This document shows, piece by piece, positions 8,807 to 17,111 of a stretch of 64,000 bases of DNA (position 1 is the stretch's first letter; each line of letters starts with the position of its first letter). Location of the stretch: NCBI RefSeq assembly GCF_015182315.1, contig NZ_PRDL01000001.1:806001-870000 (forward strand), written 5' to 3'. Position numbers and translations under genes: made by a program. Source of the stretch: Cellvibrio polysaccharolyticus (GTDB taxonomy: Bacteria > Pseudomonadota > Gammaproteobacteria > Pseudomonadales > Cellvibrionaceae). Below the pieces are notes generated by a model, which ran no database searches, was not told the DNA's origin, and worked only from the letters and a program-made list of their open reading frames with translations.

Positions 8807-9631
8807 TCAGGCGGAAGCTTCCGATGGCAGCTCAACCGGGGTATCCGGATGGTTGCCCCATTCGGCCCAGGAACCGTGGTAAGCGCGAATATCGAAGCCC
8901 AGCGCCTTGCCCACCAGATAGGTGAAACCGGAGCGATGGTGCCCCTGGCAGTGGGTGACTATTTTCTGTTTGTTATTCAGTCCCAGCGCCGCCAGGTACT
9001 CGCGGGCATCTTCACGGATGCGCAAACCCTGGTTGCGGTCCATCAGATTGGTCCACTCGCAGTTGATAGCGCCCGGAATATGGCCACCTTTTTGCGCCAG
9101 CACCCGCTCACCGCGGTATTCGGCCGGGCTGCGCGCATCCCAAACCACAAAGTTGACCTTGTCGAGATCGCGCAGAATATCCACCACCTCAACCACTACG
9201 GCCGGGTTAATCGTCACGTTCACTTTGGTGGGTTTAACGGTGGGAACCCGTTGCGACAGCGGCAGGCCGGAGTTGATCCAGGCATGCAAGCCGCCGTTGA
9301 GATAGGAGTAGCGGGTGTGCCCGATAGCGTCCAGGGTCCAGATAAAGCGCCCCGCCCAGCCGCCACCTTCGTCGTCATAGACAACAACATGGGTATCGGG
9401 CGTCAGGCCGAGAAAAGAAAATAACCGGTTGAGTTGATCTTCACTGGCAATTTTGCCGGGAACCGGTGGGTGGCCGCTCAATAGCCAGCGCGGCGGCACA
9501 TGGATGGCACCGTCGATATGTCCCTGCTGATAATTTTCGTCACTCGATAAATCTACCAGCAGCAGATTGGTGGTCTGTACCTGCAGCGCCGCCAGTTGGG
9601 CGGGTTCAATAATGTAAGGTAGTGAGGACAT
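8807..9631 (-). CDS. rhdA: Thiosulfate sulfurtransferase (rhodanese), RhdA type
   Basis: 274 residues made of two rhodanese domains (about 8-125 and 145-268). The N-terminal one is inactive. The C-terminal one carries the catalytic Cys228 in the loop CQGHHRSG, which is close to the CQTHHRSG loop described for the RhdA rhodanese of Azotobacter and Pseudomonas and differs from mercaptopyruvate (CGSG) and classical (CRKG) loops. Other family marks are DARSPAEYRGE, GHIPGAIN and YHGSWAEWG. The enzyme transfers sulfane sulfur from thiosulfate to an acceptor in the cytoplasm. It follows rsgA on the same strand, as in pseudomonads. Confidence 0.9.
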   Translation of the reverse strand: MSSLPYIIEPAQLAALQVQTTNLLLVDLSSDENYQQGHIDGAIHVPPRWLLSGHPPVPGKIASEDQLNRLFSFLGLTPDTHVVVYDDEGGGWAGRFIWTLDAIGHTRYSYLNGGLHAWINSGLPLSQRVPTVKPTKVNVTINPAVVVEVVDILRDLDKVNFVVWDARSPAEYRGERVLAQKGGHIPGAINCEWTNLMDRNQGLRIREDAREYLAALGLNNKQKIVTHCQGHHRSGFTYLVGKALGFDIRAYHGSWAEWGNHPDTPVELPSEASA

Positions 9632-9713
9632 AGTGGGCTCCGTTATTAAAATAATTGCAGCGGTACATTATTTGTCCATGTAACCGCCGCAAAAGTTCGA
9701 TGGCTTCCTGACT

Positions 9714-10724
9714 TTATTGTGCCAACGTTGACAGAATATAGCGGTAGCTGTCCATACGGGTCTGGCTGATGTCGCCTTTTTCCAATGCCGCGAGAATAGC
9801 GCAGCCCGGTTCGTGACGATGGCTGCAGTCACGGAATTTACAATAACCGATAAACGGACGGAATTCAGCAAAGCCTTCCAATACCTGATCGGCATCCATG
9901 TGCCACAAGCCGAATTCGCGAATACCCGGCGAGTCAATCAACTGGCCGCCGCCCGGAAAGTGGAACAACCGCGCGTTGGTGGTGGTGTGGTTGCCCTGTT
10001 GGCGCTCGGACAGTTCACCGACGCGCAAATTGGCATCCGGCAACAAGGCGTTGATCAGCGATGACTTGCCGACGCCGGATTGGCCGACAAAGACACTGGT
10101 AAATTGCGAGAGATAACCGGTCAACACATCCAGGCCTTCGCCGGTTTGGGTAGAAATTTTCAATACCGTGTAGCCAAGCTTGCGGTAAGTGTTTTCCAGT
10201 GTGGTCATCTTGTCACGGGTGGCGTCATCAATCCGATCCACTTTATTGATCAACAGCACCGGCTCGATGCCGATTGTCCAGGCGGCAATCAGGTAGCGAT
10301 CGACCAGGTTGGCATGGGCTTCCGGGTAGGGCGCAATAACAATGATCAGCCGGTCGATATTGGCGGCGATAGTTTTCATATCGCCGTGCGGATCAGGACG
10401 GGACAACTCGGTTTCGCGCGGCAGTACCGCGACGACTACGCCGTAAGGGTTGCCATCGCGCCAGACCACCCGGTCACCGGTGACCAGCGAACCCAGGTTA
10501 CTACGGAAGTGGCAGCGTTTATGAGCACCAGGCGCGTCGATGGATTCCACCACCACCTGGGTGCCAAAGTGAGTGATGATAAGACCGTGCTGTTCGGGGC
10601 CAAGATCGCCCTCCTGCAGGTGCTCATCGGCAATATTATCGCGGCGCGTAGCGCGAGCGCTGCGTTCACTTTGAATTTTTTCAATACGCCAGGCCTGGCG
10701 ACGGCTTAATTTTCTTTTGCTCAT
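9714..10724 (-). CDS. rsgA: Ribosome biogenesis GTPase RsgA
   Basis: 336 residues. A circularly permuted GTPase that acts late in 30S subunit maturation. The order is an N-terminal OB fold (about 45-110), G4 motif NKVD, then G1 GQSGVGKSS, then G3 DSPG, and a C-terminal zinc finger with the cysteine/histidine set in CKFRDCSHRHEPGC. The basic N-terminus (SKRKLSRRQAWRIEKIQ) is usual for the family. It is divergent from orn (228-bp gap) and followed by rhdA, the pseudomonad arrangement. Confidence 0.97.
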   Translation of the reverse strand: MSKRKLSRRQAWRIEKIQSERSARATRRDNIADEHLQEGDLGPEQHGLIITHFGTQVVVESIDAPGAHKRCHFRSNLGSLVTGDRVVWRDGNPYGVVVAVLPRETELSRPDPHGDMKTIAANIDRLIIVIAPYPEAHANLVDRYLIAAWTIGIEPVLLINKVDRIDDATRDKMTTLENTYRKLGYTVLKISTQTGEGLDVLTGYLSQFTSVFVGQSGVGKSSLINALLPDANLRVGELSERQQGNHTTTNARLFHFPGGGQLIDSPGIREFGLWHMDADQVLEGFAEFRPFIGYCKFRDCSHRHEPGCAILAALEKGDISQTRMDSYRYILSTLAQ

Positions 10725-10953
10725 TTTCCGTTACAGATTGGCGGTTGTGGAAGTGGGTTTGAGGCGTTACTCTGCCGGCAATTGTGCCTGATCGTGGTTG
10801 AAAACACTCGAAAAAGTTATAAACGGTTTTTTTGCGACGGGTAGTGTTCGCAACCATTGCCCTTGAGGGCGAGTCAGGTTTTGGCGATTGGCTCTTTAAC
10901 GGTAATTTGCAGGTAAACTGTATTTACCTATTTCTGTTGGTATCGAGGTTGAT

Positions 10954-11499
10954 ATGTTGAATGAAGATAACCTGATCTGGATTGATCTGGAAATGACCGG
11001 CCTGGAACCGGACAGCGATGTCATTATTGAGATTGCGACCCTGGTGACTGATGCCAATTTGAATATTCTGGCGGAAGGGCCGGTATTTGCTATTCATCAG
11101 CCGGACAGCATTCTGGATGCGATGGACGAGTGGAATACCAACCAGCACGGCAAGTCCGGTTTAACACAGCGGGTCAGGGAAAGTAACGTCAGCCTCGCGC
11201 AGGCCGAAGCGGAAACTATCGCCTTTCTGCGGCCGTGGGTGCCGGAGCGCAAGTCGCCCATTTGCGGTAATTCTATCTGCCAGGATCGCCGCTTTCTGGT
11301 GCGTGGTATGCCACAGCTGGAAGCCTATTTTCACTACCGCAATCTGGATGTGAGCACGGTAAAAGAATTGGCGCGCCGCTGGCGGCCGGATGTATTGGCT
11401 GGCGTGAAAAAATCCGGTGCGCATCTGGCGATGGATGATATTCGCGATTCCATTGCCGAGTTGCAGCATTACCGTGCCACTTTTTTCAAAGCCGATTGA
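10954..11499 (+). CDS. orn: Oligoribonuclease
   Basis: 181 residues, the standard length. A DEDDh 3'-5' exoribonuclease that degrades dinucleotides, including the pGpG left after c-di-GMP hydrolysis. Exo I is WIDLEMTG (Asp11, Glu13), Exo II lies in GNSICQDRRFL, and Exo III with the catalytic His/Asp is in AHLAMDDIRDSI. It starts at an ATG preceded by GAGG. It is divergent from rsgA. A functional link with the HD-GYP regulator a few genes away is possible but not shown by the sequence. Confidence 0.98.
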   Translation: MLNEDNLIWIDLEMTGLEPDSDVIIEIATLVTDANLNILAEGPVFAIHQPDSILDAMDEWNTNQHGKSGLTQRVRESNVSLAQAEAETIAFLRPWVPERKSPICGNSICQDRRFLVRGMPQLEAYFHYRNLDVSTVKELARRWRPDVLAGVKKSGAHLAMDDIRDSIAELQHYRATFFKAD

Positions 11500-11593
11500 T
11501 ACCAGGTTTGATCAACCGCCGGGGTAAAGTGATGTGATCATTTTGCGATGGCTGAACGGGTTTTCCGGTAGTTGAGTAACCATAAAAAAGTTG

Positions 11594-11637
11594 CAAAAAA
11601 AATCGCATCCAGGTTTTCCTGCGATGCGATTTTTTTA
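11594..11637. terminator. Bidirectional terminator between orn and the TIM-barrel gene
   Basis: Stem AATCGCATC (11601-11609) / GATGCGATT (11623-11631), flanked by an A-run on the left and a T-run on the right. It sits between convergent genes and can serve both. Confidence 0.85.
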
Positions 11638-11651
11638 CGTGGCGAAATTAA

Positions 11652-12503
11652 TTACTTCATTTCGGCCAGAATTTTTTGCAGGCCTTTCATGGAGGCTTCA
11701 ACCGCTTGCAGCGGAGTCAGGTTGTTTGGATACACTTCCTGCTCTACAACAAACCACTCGGTGCCGCCCACTTCACGTGCTGCTTTGATAACGGATTTCC
11801 AGTCAACAATGTCCTGACCAATAATAGACACTTTGTCTTTGGTGCCTTCCGGCAGGCCAGCTTTGAAATGGGTAGTTTTGGTACGGTTCGGGTACTTGCG
11901 AATGTACTCGGCACCGTCTTTACCCGCTACTGCAGCCCAACCTACATCCAGTTGCAGCACCACATTTTTCGGCGTGTTGGTGGCGATGTAGTCCCAGAAG
12001 GTGGAATCTTTAAAGTCAGCAAATTCCGGTGCGTGGTTGTGATAACCGGTTTGCAAACCATGCTTCTCGAGTTTCTTGGCAATTACCGCCAGCTCGGCAT
12101 TCATGGCATCAACCGCTTCCGGATCGTAAGAGCGCTTGTCGTAAGGAACGATCAAAAATTTCGCGCCCAGCTTGCTGAAGAAATCGACGGTGTGGTCGAA
12201 GTTTTCTTCATTGAATTTGTCAAAACCAACGTGAGCGCCTGACGCTTGCAGACCCAGCTCGGCGAGGAATTTTTTCAAGCCTTCCGGATCATTTTCAAAC
12301 TTGCCGTAGTTGCCGGCAAACTCAACACCCTGGAAACCCAGCCCGGCCAGTTTCTTCAGCGTGCCTTCAAAATCTTCTTTCAGGTCATCTTTAACCGACC
12401 AGAGTTGAACGCTGATTTTCGGATCAGTTGCCGCCTGAGTCGTCATGCCGATAAAGGCAAAACTGGCAAGAACAACCATTGTTAGTTTCTTAATTATATT
12501 CAT
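11652..12503 (-). CDS. Secreted sugar isomerase/epimerase-like TIM-barrel protein
   Basis: 283 residues. The start at 12503 is chosen because it opens a Sec signal peptide (MNIIKKLTMVVLASFAFIGM, cleavage after TTQA); the open frame extends upstream without coding character. The mature protein is a xylose isomerase-like TIM barrel: KISVQLWSVKDD, LAGLGFQGVEFAG, TGYHNHAPEF, VVLQLDVGWAA, WFVVEQEVY. Metal-binding Glu, Asp and His positions are present. Periplasmic members of this family occur in pathways that oxidise sugars at C3 and process the 3-keto product. It lies 167 bp downstream of a GMC oxidoreductase on the same strand, so they probably share a pathway, though the gap allows a separate promoter. 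Substrate not determined. Confidence 0.8.
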   Translation of the reverse strand: MNIIKKLTMVVLASFAFIGMTTQAATDPKISVQLWSVKDDLKEDFEGTLKKLAGLGFQGVEFAGNYGKFENDPEGLKKFLAELGLQASGAHVGFDKFNEENFDHTVDFFSKLGAKFLIVPYDKRSYDPEAVDAMNAELAVIAKKLEKHGLQTGYHNHAPEFADFKDSTFWDYIATNTPKNVVLQLDVGWAAVAGKDGAEYIRKYPNRTKTTHFKAGLPEGTKDKVSIIGQDIVDWKSVIKAAREVGGTEWFVVEQEVYPNNLTPLQAVEASMKGLQKILAEMK

Positions 12504-12670
12504 AGTGTGGCCCTGTGTTGGTATTGAACAAGGTGAAACGGTGGTAACGCGGTTATTATCAGTCGGCAGTTGCACGGCAACAGACATGGTCCGCAAGCGT
12601 GTTTATACCGATTTTCCTGAGAAGCACGAGAGACTTAACTATCCTTTACCTTCTCCCGGCTTCCCTCAAG

Positions 12671-14395
12671 TCAGAGCTTGCCTTGCCGCAATTGTTCTAC
12701 CGCGTAGCGGCAGGCTCTGGCTGTTAGTGCCATGTAAGTCAGTGACGGGTTCTGCCAGGCACTGGAGGTCATGCAGGCACCGTCGGTAACAAACAGGTTG
12801 GGTACATCGTGTGCCTGATTATAGCCATTCAAAATAGAAGTTTTTGGATCTTTGCCCATTCTGGCGGTGCCCATCTCATGAATGGACAAGCCTGGCGGCC
12901 ATTTGCGGTCATGGGTTTTAACGTTTTTCAAGCCGATGGCTTCGAGCATTTCGCCGGCGGTTTCGGCAATGTCTTTTTGCATTTTCAAGTCGTTATCGGA
13001 GAAAGTGCAGTCGATCAGTAACTGTGGCATACCCCACTTATCTTTCAGTGTCGGGTGCAGCGTTACCTTGTTATCAAAATCAGGCAGCATCTCACCGGAG
13101 CCGTTCAGGCCAAAACTCCAATTGCCGGCATTGCGAATCGCGTGTTTGAAATCGGCACCGAAACCATCTTTGTTGGCAAAGCTTGACCAGTGTTCACGCT
13201 GGGCGCTGGCCTGGTAAGCATAGCCTCTTACAAACGGCGCATCCTGTTTGCTGACATTGCGAAAACGCGGCACGTACAGGCCGGTCGGGCGACGGCCGGA
13301 ATAATATTCTTCAAGATGACCGGGTACGATACCGCTGGCACCGGCGCCGTAAAGGTGATCCATCAAATAATGGCCCAATACGCCGGACGAGTTGGCGATA
13401 CCGGTAGGGAATTGTTCGCTGACCGAGTTCAACATGATCTGGGTGGTGCCCAGCGTTGAGGCGCACAGGAAAATAATTTTGGCGAAGTATTCGCGTACTT
13501 CCATCGTTTCGCTATCAATCACGCGCACGCCGCTGGCGCGACGGGTTTTCGGATCGTAGATAACGCTGTGCACAATACTGTTGGTAGCGATGGATAAATT
13601 ACCGGTTTTTGCCGCCGCCGGCAGGGTAGAACTTTGCGTGGAAAAGTAAGCGCCAAAGGAACAACCTTTTTGGCATTCGTTGCGCGCCATGCACTGCACG
13701 CGGCCCTGCTCAACATGGTGCGGCGCCGGTTGCGATAGATGCGCACAGCGACCCATGATCAACTTTCTGTCGGAATATTTGGCCTCAAGCTGTTGCTTGA
13801 TAACTTTTTCAACATTGTTGAATTCAAACGGGGGCAAAAATTTACTGTCCGGCAGTACCGGCATATTTTCTACCGAGCCACTGATGCCCGCATGGGTTTC
13901 TACGTGGTCGTACCAGTCGGTCAAATCGCCGTAGCGAATGGGCCAATCAACGCCATGACCATCTTTGGCATTGGCTGCAAAATCGAGATCACTCCAGCGG
14001 TAGGATTGACGGTGCCATAACAGTGACTTTCCGCCCAGTTGATTGCCGCGAATCCAGCTGAAGGGTTTTCCTTCCGGTGTGCTGTAGGGATAGTCGCGGT
14101 CGTTGCCATAAAAATGTTTGGTGGCATCGCTGAAGGCGTAGTTTTGTTTTTGCACCGCATATTGTTCATCGGCGACATTTTTTTCGATCGCGCCGCGAAA
14201 TGGCATTTCCCAGGATTTTACACCTTCGCCAATATAATCCTTGCGGTGTTCAACCGGGCGGCCGCGCTCAACCATCAGCGTTTTCAGGCCTTGCTCGGTC
14301 AGCTCTTTCGCGGCCCAGCCGCCGGTAATGCCGGAGCCGACGACGATTGCATCGAAAATTTCCTGGCTTTTAATAATGTAAACAGAGTCACTCAT
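12671..14395 (-). CDS. GMC-family FAD-dependent sugar oxidoreductase, large subunit
   Basis: 574 residues. The N-terminal FAD-binding fold is DAIVVGSGITGGWAAKEL followed by MVERG. The GMC C-terminal signature has the catalytic His in SIHEMGTARMG and a conserved Asn in WQNPSLTYMAL. The Cys-containing MARNECQKGCSFGAY is typical of the gluconate/fructose/glucose dehydrogenase branch. It has no signal peptide. The upstream gene, 46 bp away, encodes the matching subunit 3 with a twin-arginine signal, so this subunit is probably co-exported. Such complexes pass electrons to a cytochrome c, but no cytochrome gene is present here. Likely substrates are mono- or disaccharides or uronates; which one cannot be told. 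Confidence 0.85.
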   Translation of the reverse strand: MSDSVYIIKSQEIFDAIVVGSGITGGWAAKELTEQGLKTLMVERGRPVEHRKDYIGEGVKSWEMPFRGAIEKNVADEQYAVQKQNYAFSDATKHFYGNDRDYPYSTPEGKPFSWIRGNQLGGKSLLWHRQSYRWSDLDFAANAKDGHGVDWPIRYGDLTDWYDHVETHAGISGSVENMPVLPDSKFLPPFEFNNVEKVIKQQLEAKYSDRKLIMGRCAHLSQPAPHHVEQGRVQCMARNECQKGCSFGAYFSTQSSTLPAAAKTGNLSIATNSIVHSVIYDPKTRRASGVRVIDSETMEVREYFAKIIFLCASTLGTTQIMLNSVSEQFPTGIANSSGVLGHYLMDHLYGAGASGIVPGHLEEYYSGRRPTGLYVPRFRNVSKQDAPFVRGYAYQASAQREHWSSFANKDGFGADFKHAIRNAGNWSFGLNGSGEMLPDFDNKVTLHPTLKDKWGMPQLLIDCTFSDNDLKMQKDIAETAGEMLEAIGLKNVKTHDRKWPPGLSIHEMGTARMGKDPKTSILNGYNQAHDVPNLFVTDGACMTSSAWQNPSLTYMALTARACRYAVEQLRQGKL

Positions 14396-14441
14396 AAGCT
14401 GCTCATCACGATGTGAATAGGTGTGGAAGAGGGCGAATTAA

Positions 14442-15050
14442 TTAAAAATTCAATGCCCAGGCTTTGCCAACTTCGGAAAATTTGAAGTCGCCCCGGTAGC
14501 CGCCGGGAATGGCGAGATAAGCCAGCTCCTGCGTTGCACCAATTTCCGAGGTGTAATAACCGAACATCACCAGCGATTTGAACTGCTTGAAAAACTGCCG
14601 GTGGGTTTCGGTAAAGCCTTTACGTGCAGCTTCCATATCCTGTAGCAGCTGGATTTGTGCATCCGCGTCGAGAGCGACAAATACTTTTTTATGGCGTTGT
14701 TGCGCCTGCTCATCAAGCGTGGCAAGGCCATTTAAAATGGTCTGCTGCTCGCTTTGGTTAAAGCAGTAAGCCAGCTGATAATGAATAAATGTGTGCACAT
14801 CGGCCGCGATAGCGCCGGGTGTATCGGTAGTGGGGATAATCAATTCTCCCAGCACTTTCACAAGCTCCAGTTGGGCTGCTTTGAGCAAACCTTGCTTCTT
14901 GCGTGATTGATCTATCGGTGAGGAAAAGCTCTGTGCCATCAAAGACAGGGATTGGCTGGATAAAGCCAGCCCGCATAGCACGGCCAGTTGTTTGATCGCC
15001 GTGCGGCGTTCAAACAGTTGCGCCGGGGTGTCGAGAATATCGTTATGCAT
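14442..15050 (-). CDS. Gluconate 2-dehydrogenase subunit 3-like protein (Tat signal)
   Basis: 202 residues matching the small gamma subunit of membrane-bound FAD sugar dehydrogenases. The N-terminus reads ERRTAIKQLAVLCGLALSS, a twin-arginine signal with RR and a following hydrophobic run, ending near LMAQS. Family features follow: LGELIIPTTDTPGAIAADVHTFI, QFFKQFKSLVMFGYYTSEIG and YLAIPGGYRGDF. In characterised relatives the subunit is needed for folding and export of the GMC subunit. It is the first gene of the operon and has a LacI-type operator-like palindrome 66 bp upstream. Confidence 0.85.
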   Translation of the reverse strand: MHNDILDTPAQLFERRTAIKQLAVLCGLALSSQSLSLMAQSFSSPIDQSRKKQGLLKAAQLELVKVLGELIIPTTDTPGAIAADVHTFIHYQLAYCFNQSEQQTILNGLATLDEQAQQRHKKVFVALDADAQIQLLQDMEAARKGFTETHRQFFKQFKSLVMFGYYTSEIGATQELAYLAIPGGYRGDFKFSEVGKAWALNF

Positions 15051-15115
15051 GTAAATGCCCGATTTTTAGTAGAAGGTGTGTCGCTGAATAACTAACCAGG
15101 GTTTTGTGGGGCAAA

Positions 15116-15131
15116 ATGTAATCGTTTACAT
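15116..15131. promoter_or_regulatory. LacI-family operator-like palindrome
   Basis: ATGTAATCGTTTACAT is a near-perfect palindrome around a central CG, the form bound by LacI/GalR-type sugar repressors. It is 66 bp upstream of the sugar dehydrogenase subunit 3 gene. No such regulator gene is in the window. Confidence 0.5.
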
Positions 15132-15332
15132 GCGAAATTCAAGTTGATTTACAAAACCATACAGAAACCTGCGCCATTAAGGGCTGTGCTGTGGCTGGTG
15201 GGTAAAAAGGTAATAGTGGGCGCTGGCGAGGGGGCATAGTGGGAATATGAGGCATGAGCGAGCAGTCAGGCTGGCGCACCGCCATTCACCTGGTTGTTGT
15301 TATGAGGCGGGTCTGACGGATACTTCTTCCAT

Positions 15333-15364
15333 AAAAAAACCGGAGCACAATGGCTCCGGTTTTT
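15333..15364 (-). terminator. Terminator of the porin-like gene
   Basis: Stem CCGGAGC / GCTCCGG with a 6-base loop, flanked by A and T runs. It lies directly past the stop codon of the barrel gene on the minus strand. The stem is identical to that of the gnd terminator at 17061. Confidence 0.85.
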
Positions 15365-15377
15365 AACAAGCTGCCGC

Positions 15378-16223
15378 TTAGAAACGCAGTGCAACACCTG
15401 CGCTGTAAACGTCGTTGTCATCCCATTTGCTGTAGCCAACATCGAGGGAGAAGTGGTTGCTGAAGAACTGACGTGCTCTTACGCCCCATACGTCATCCCA
15501 GTTGGAATCTTCGTAATATTCGTAGGTGGCACCCAGGCTGAAGCTGCGGCTCAGGTAAAAGTCCACAGCCGCATTTACAACATCTTCGCCGTAAAAATAT
15601 TCGTAACCGGCTTCAAAGTTAACGGCTTTACCACCGAGATCAGCAACGTATTTGGTACGCAGCGTCCAACGGTCTTTAATGTCGTCATCTTCGTAGAAAT
15701 CGGTGGCGATCAACAGGCCGTCAATCGGTGTAATACCCAGGCTGGCATGCCAGTAGCTGCTTGGGTTAATGTTTTCACGGATGCGGGTTTCTTCGTTGCC
15801 CTGACGCTCCCAGCCGCGAATTCTGCTTTTGAAGTCACTCACACCACCGGCAATGTAGATCGGGGTGTTAGGAACATAAAACTCAACGTTCGCAGACGTC
15901 ACACGATCTGTTGTTTTAGTGCGCAAATGAGCATCCAGTGCAGGGAAGTGCTGATCTTCTTTAAATTCATCCTGACCATAGCTCACAGAAATATTACTGG
16001 CTCTGTTCAAAAAGGCAGCTTCACCATAAACAAAGTTTTTCAGCTCTACTTCCTGAAAATACAATTTACCCGTAACAGAACCGCTATCGGAATCGTAACC
16101 ACTGGTGTCGTAGTCTACGTGTCCGTAATCAACTTTCAGTTCCGTTTGATAGGTGTCTGCCATTGCAAAATTGGCGGCCATACCCAGAGCAACTGCAGTC
16201 GCGAGATGTTTTTGAATTCGCAT
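15378..16223 (-). CDS. Putative porin / outer-membrane beta-barrel protein
   Basis: 281 residues. Sec signal peptide MRIQKHLATAVALGMAANFAMA, then alternating beta strands throughout (YQTELKVDYGHVDYD, VTGKLYFQEVELKNFVYGEAAFL, NFEAGYEYFYG, SFSLGATYEYYED), ending in YSAGVALRF, the C-terminal Phe signature of outer-membrane barrels. Aromatic girdle residues and acidic loops (EDDDIKDRW, DSNWDD) are visible. It is a stand-alone gene with its own terminator and a long AT-rich upstream region. It lies between the sugar dehydrogenase operon and gnd, so a role in sugar-derived solute entry is possible but unproven. Confidence 0.8.
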   Translation of the reverse strand: MRIQKHLATAVALGMAANFAMADTYQTELKVDYGHVDYDTSGYDSDSGSVTGKLYFQEVELKNFVYGEAAFLNRASNISVSYGQDEFKEDQHFPALDAHLRTKTTDRVTSANVEFYVPNTPIYIAGGVSDFKSRIRGWERQGNEETRIRENINPSSYWHASLGITPIDGLLIATDFYEDDDIKDRWTLRTKYVADLGGKAVNFEAGYEYFYGEDVVNAAVDFYLSRSFSLGATYEYYEDSNWDDVWGVRARQFFSNHFSLDVGYSKWDDNDVYSAGVALRF

Positions 16224-17060
16224 AAAAAACTCCTAAATATGAAAATGTTGTCGACCGTTCTTTTTTTATGGTGATTTGAGTATAGCAACCGAAAAAAAAA
16301 TGAAAGGAAGATTTAAAAAATATGTCATGAAAATAGTGTTTTGGCGCTAAATAGGCCGCAGGTGTTTTAAATCGCTTATTTTTGCTGGCTCGGCGTTATT
16401 TTCTTTTTAGTATTTGTGCTGTGTTTAAAAGAAATCGGCGCGATGTTTATAACCGAAAATTTATTTTGCTGGTTTTTTGTGCAAATTTTTCGCATTAAGG
16501 CGTTTTATCGCAGTGTGGCGTATGAATTAATATTCGGAGTTGTGATTATCGTCGTAAGCCGGGGTGTGTTTGTATCTCATTAAATAGGTGACGGTGTAGA
16601 GAGTTTTTTTGGCATTAGAGGCAGTTGAGCATGACGACATTTTTTAAATGTCGGCTTTTGCTGATTTGCAGTGAATAAAATGTGTTCGGCAAACGGCGGG
16701 TATCGGGTGGGGTTGGTGATGGCCTGGTGCAGAAAATATTCATCTGAATATTTATTTAAGCGCGCAAAGGGTTGAATAAATCAAGCGGTGTTTTTTTGCT
16801 TGTTTGCCGTTGGCTTGATGAAATACAGGTGCATGGCGACGCAGCGGCCGCGTTGCTTTGTGAGAGCCAATACTTGAGTGTGTCAGCTTTCTTTGCTGCT
16901 CAGGTTGAGGTTGTTATGAATTCTCACCGGCGCTTCGCTGTGTCGTGCGCGGGCTGTACGGAAAGACGTTTGTGGTGCTGATTATAAATTAGCCATCTGT
17001 TGATATTAAGCGGGGCGGCAGAGCGCCAGGTGATGCAGCCAGGCATAAATCGCAGACATA
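16224..17060. other. Long gene-free, AT-rich stretch upstream of the barrel gene
   Basis: About 840 bp with no convincing gene. It contains T-rich tracts and a small perfect hairpin at 16635-16653 (CGACATTT / AAATGTCG). A 69-codon open frame at 16772-16981 has low-complexity composition and no recognisable feature. The region may hold a long 5' leader, an untracked small RNA or decayed coding sequence; none can be shown. Confidence 0.5.
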
Positions 17061-17089
17061 AAAAAACCGGAGCGAAAGCTCCGGTTTTT
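17061..17089 (-). terminator. Terminator of gnd
   Basis: Stem CCGGAGC / GCTCCGG with GAAA loop between A and T runs, just past the gnd stop codon on the minus strand. Confidence 0.9.
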
Positions 17090-17111
17090 CAAGAGGCAAA
17101 CTTCCGGTTAC

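Noticed and set aside
16772..16981. 69-codon open frame in the long gene-free region
   Set aside because: No family-like motif, no clear ribosome site, and mixed Cys/Ala composition typical of chance frames.
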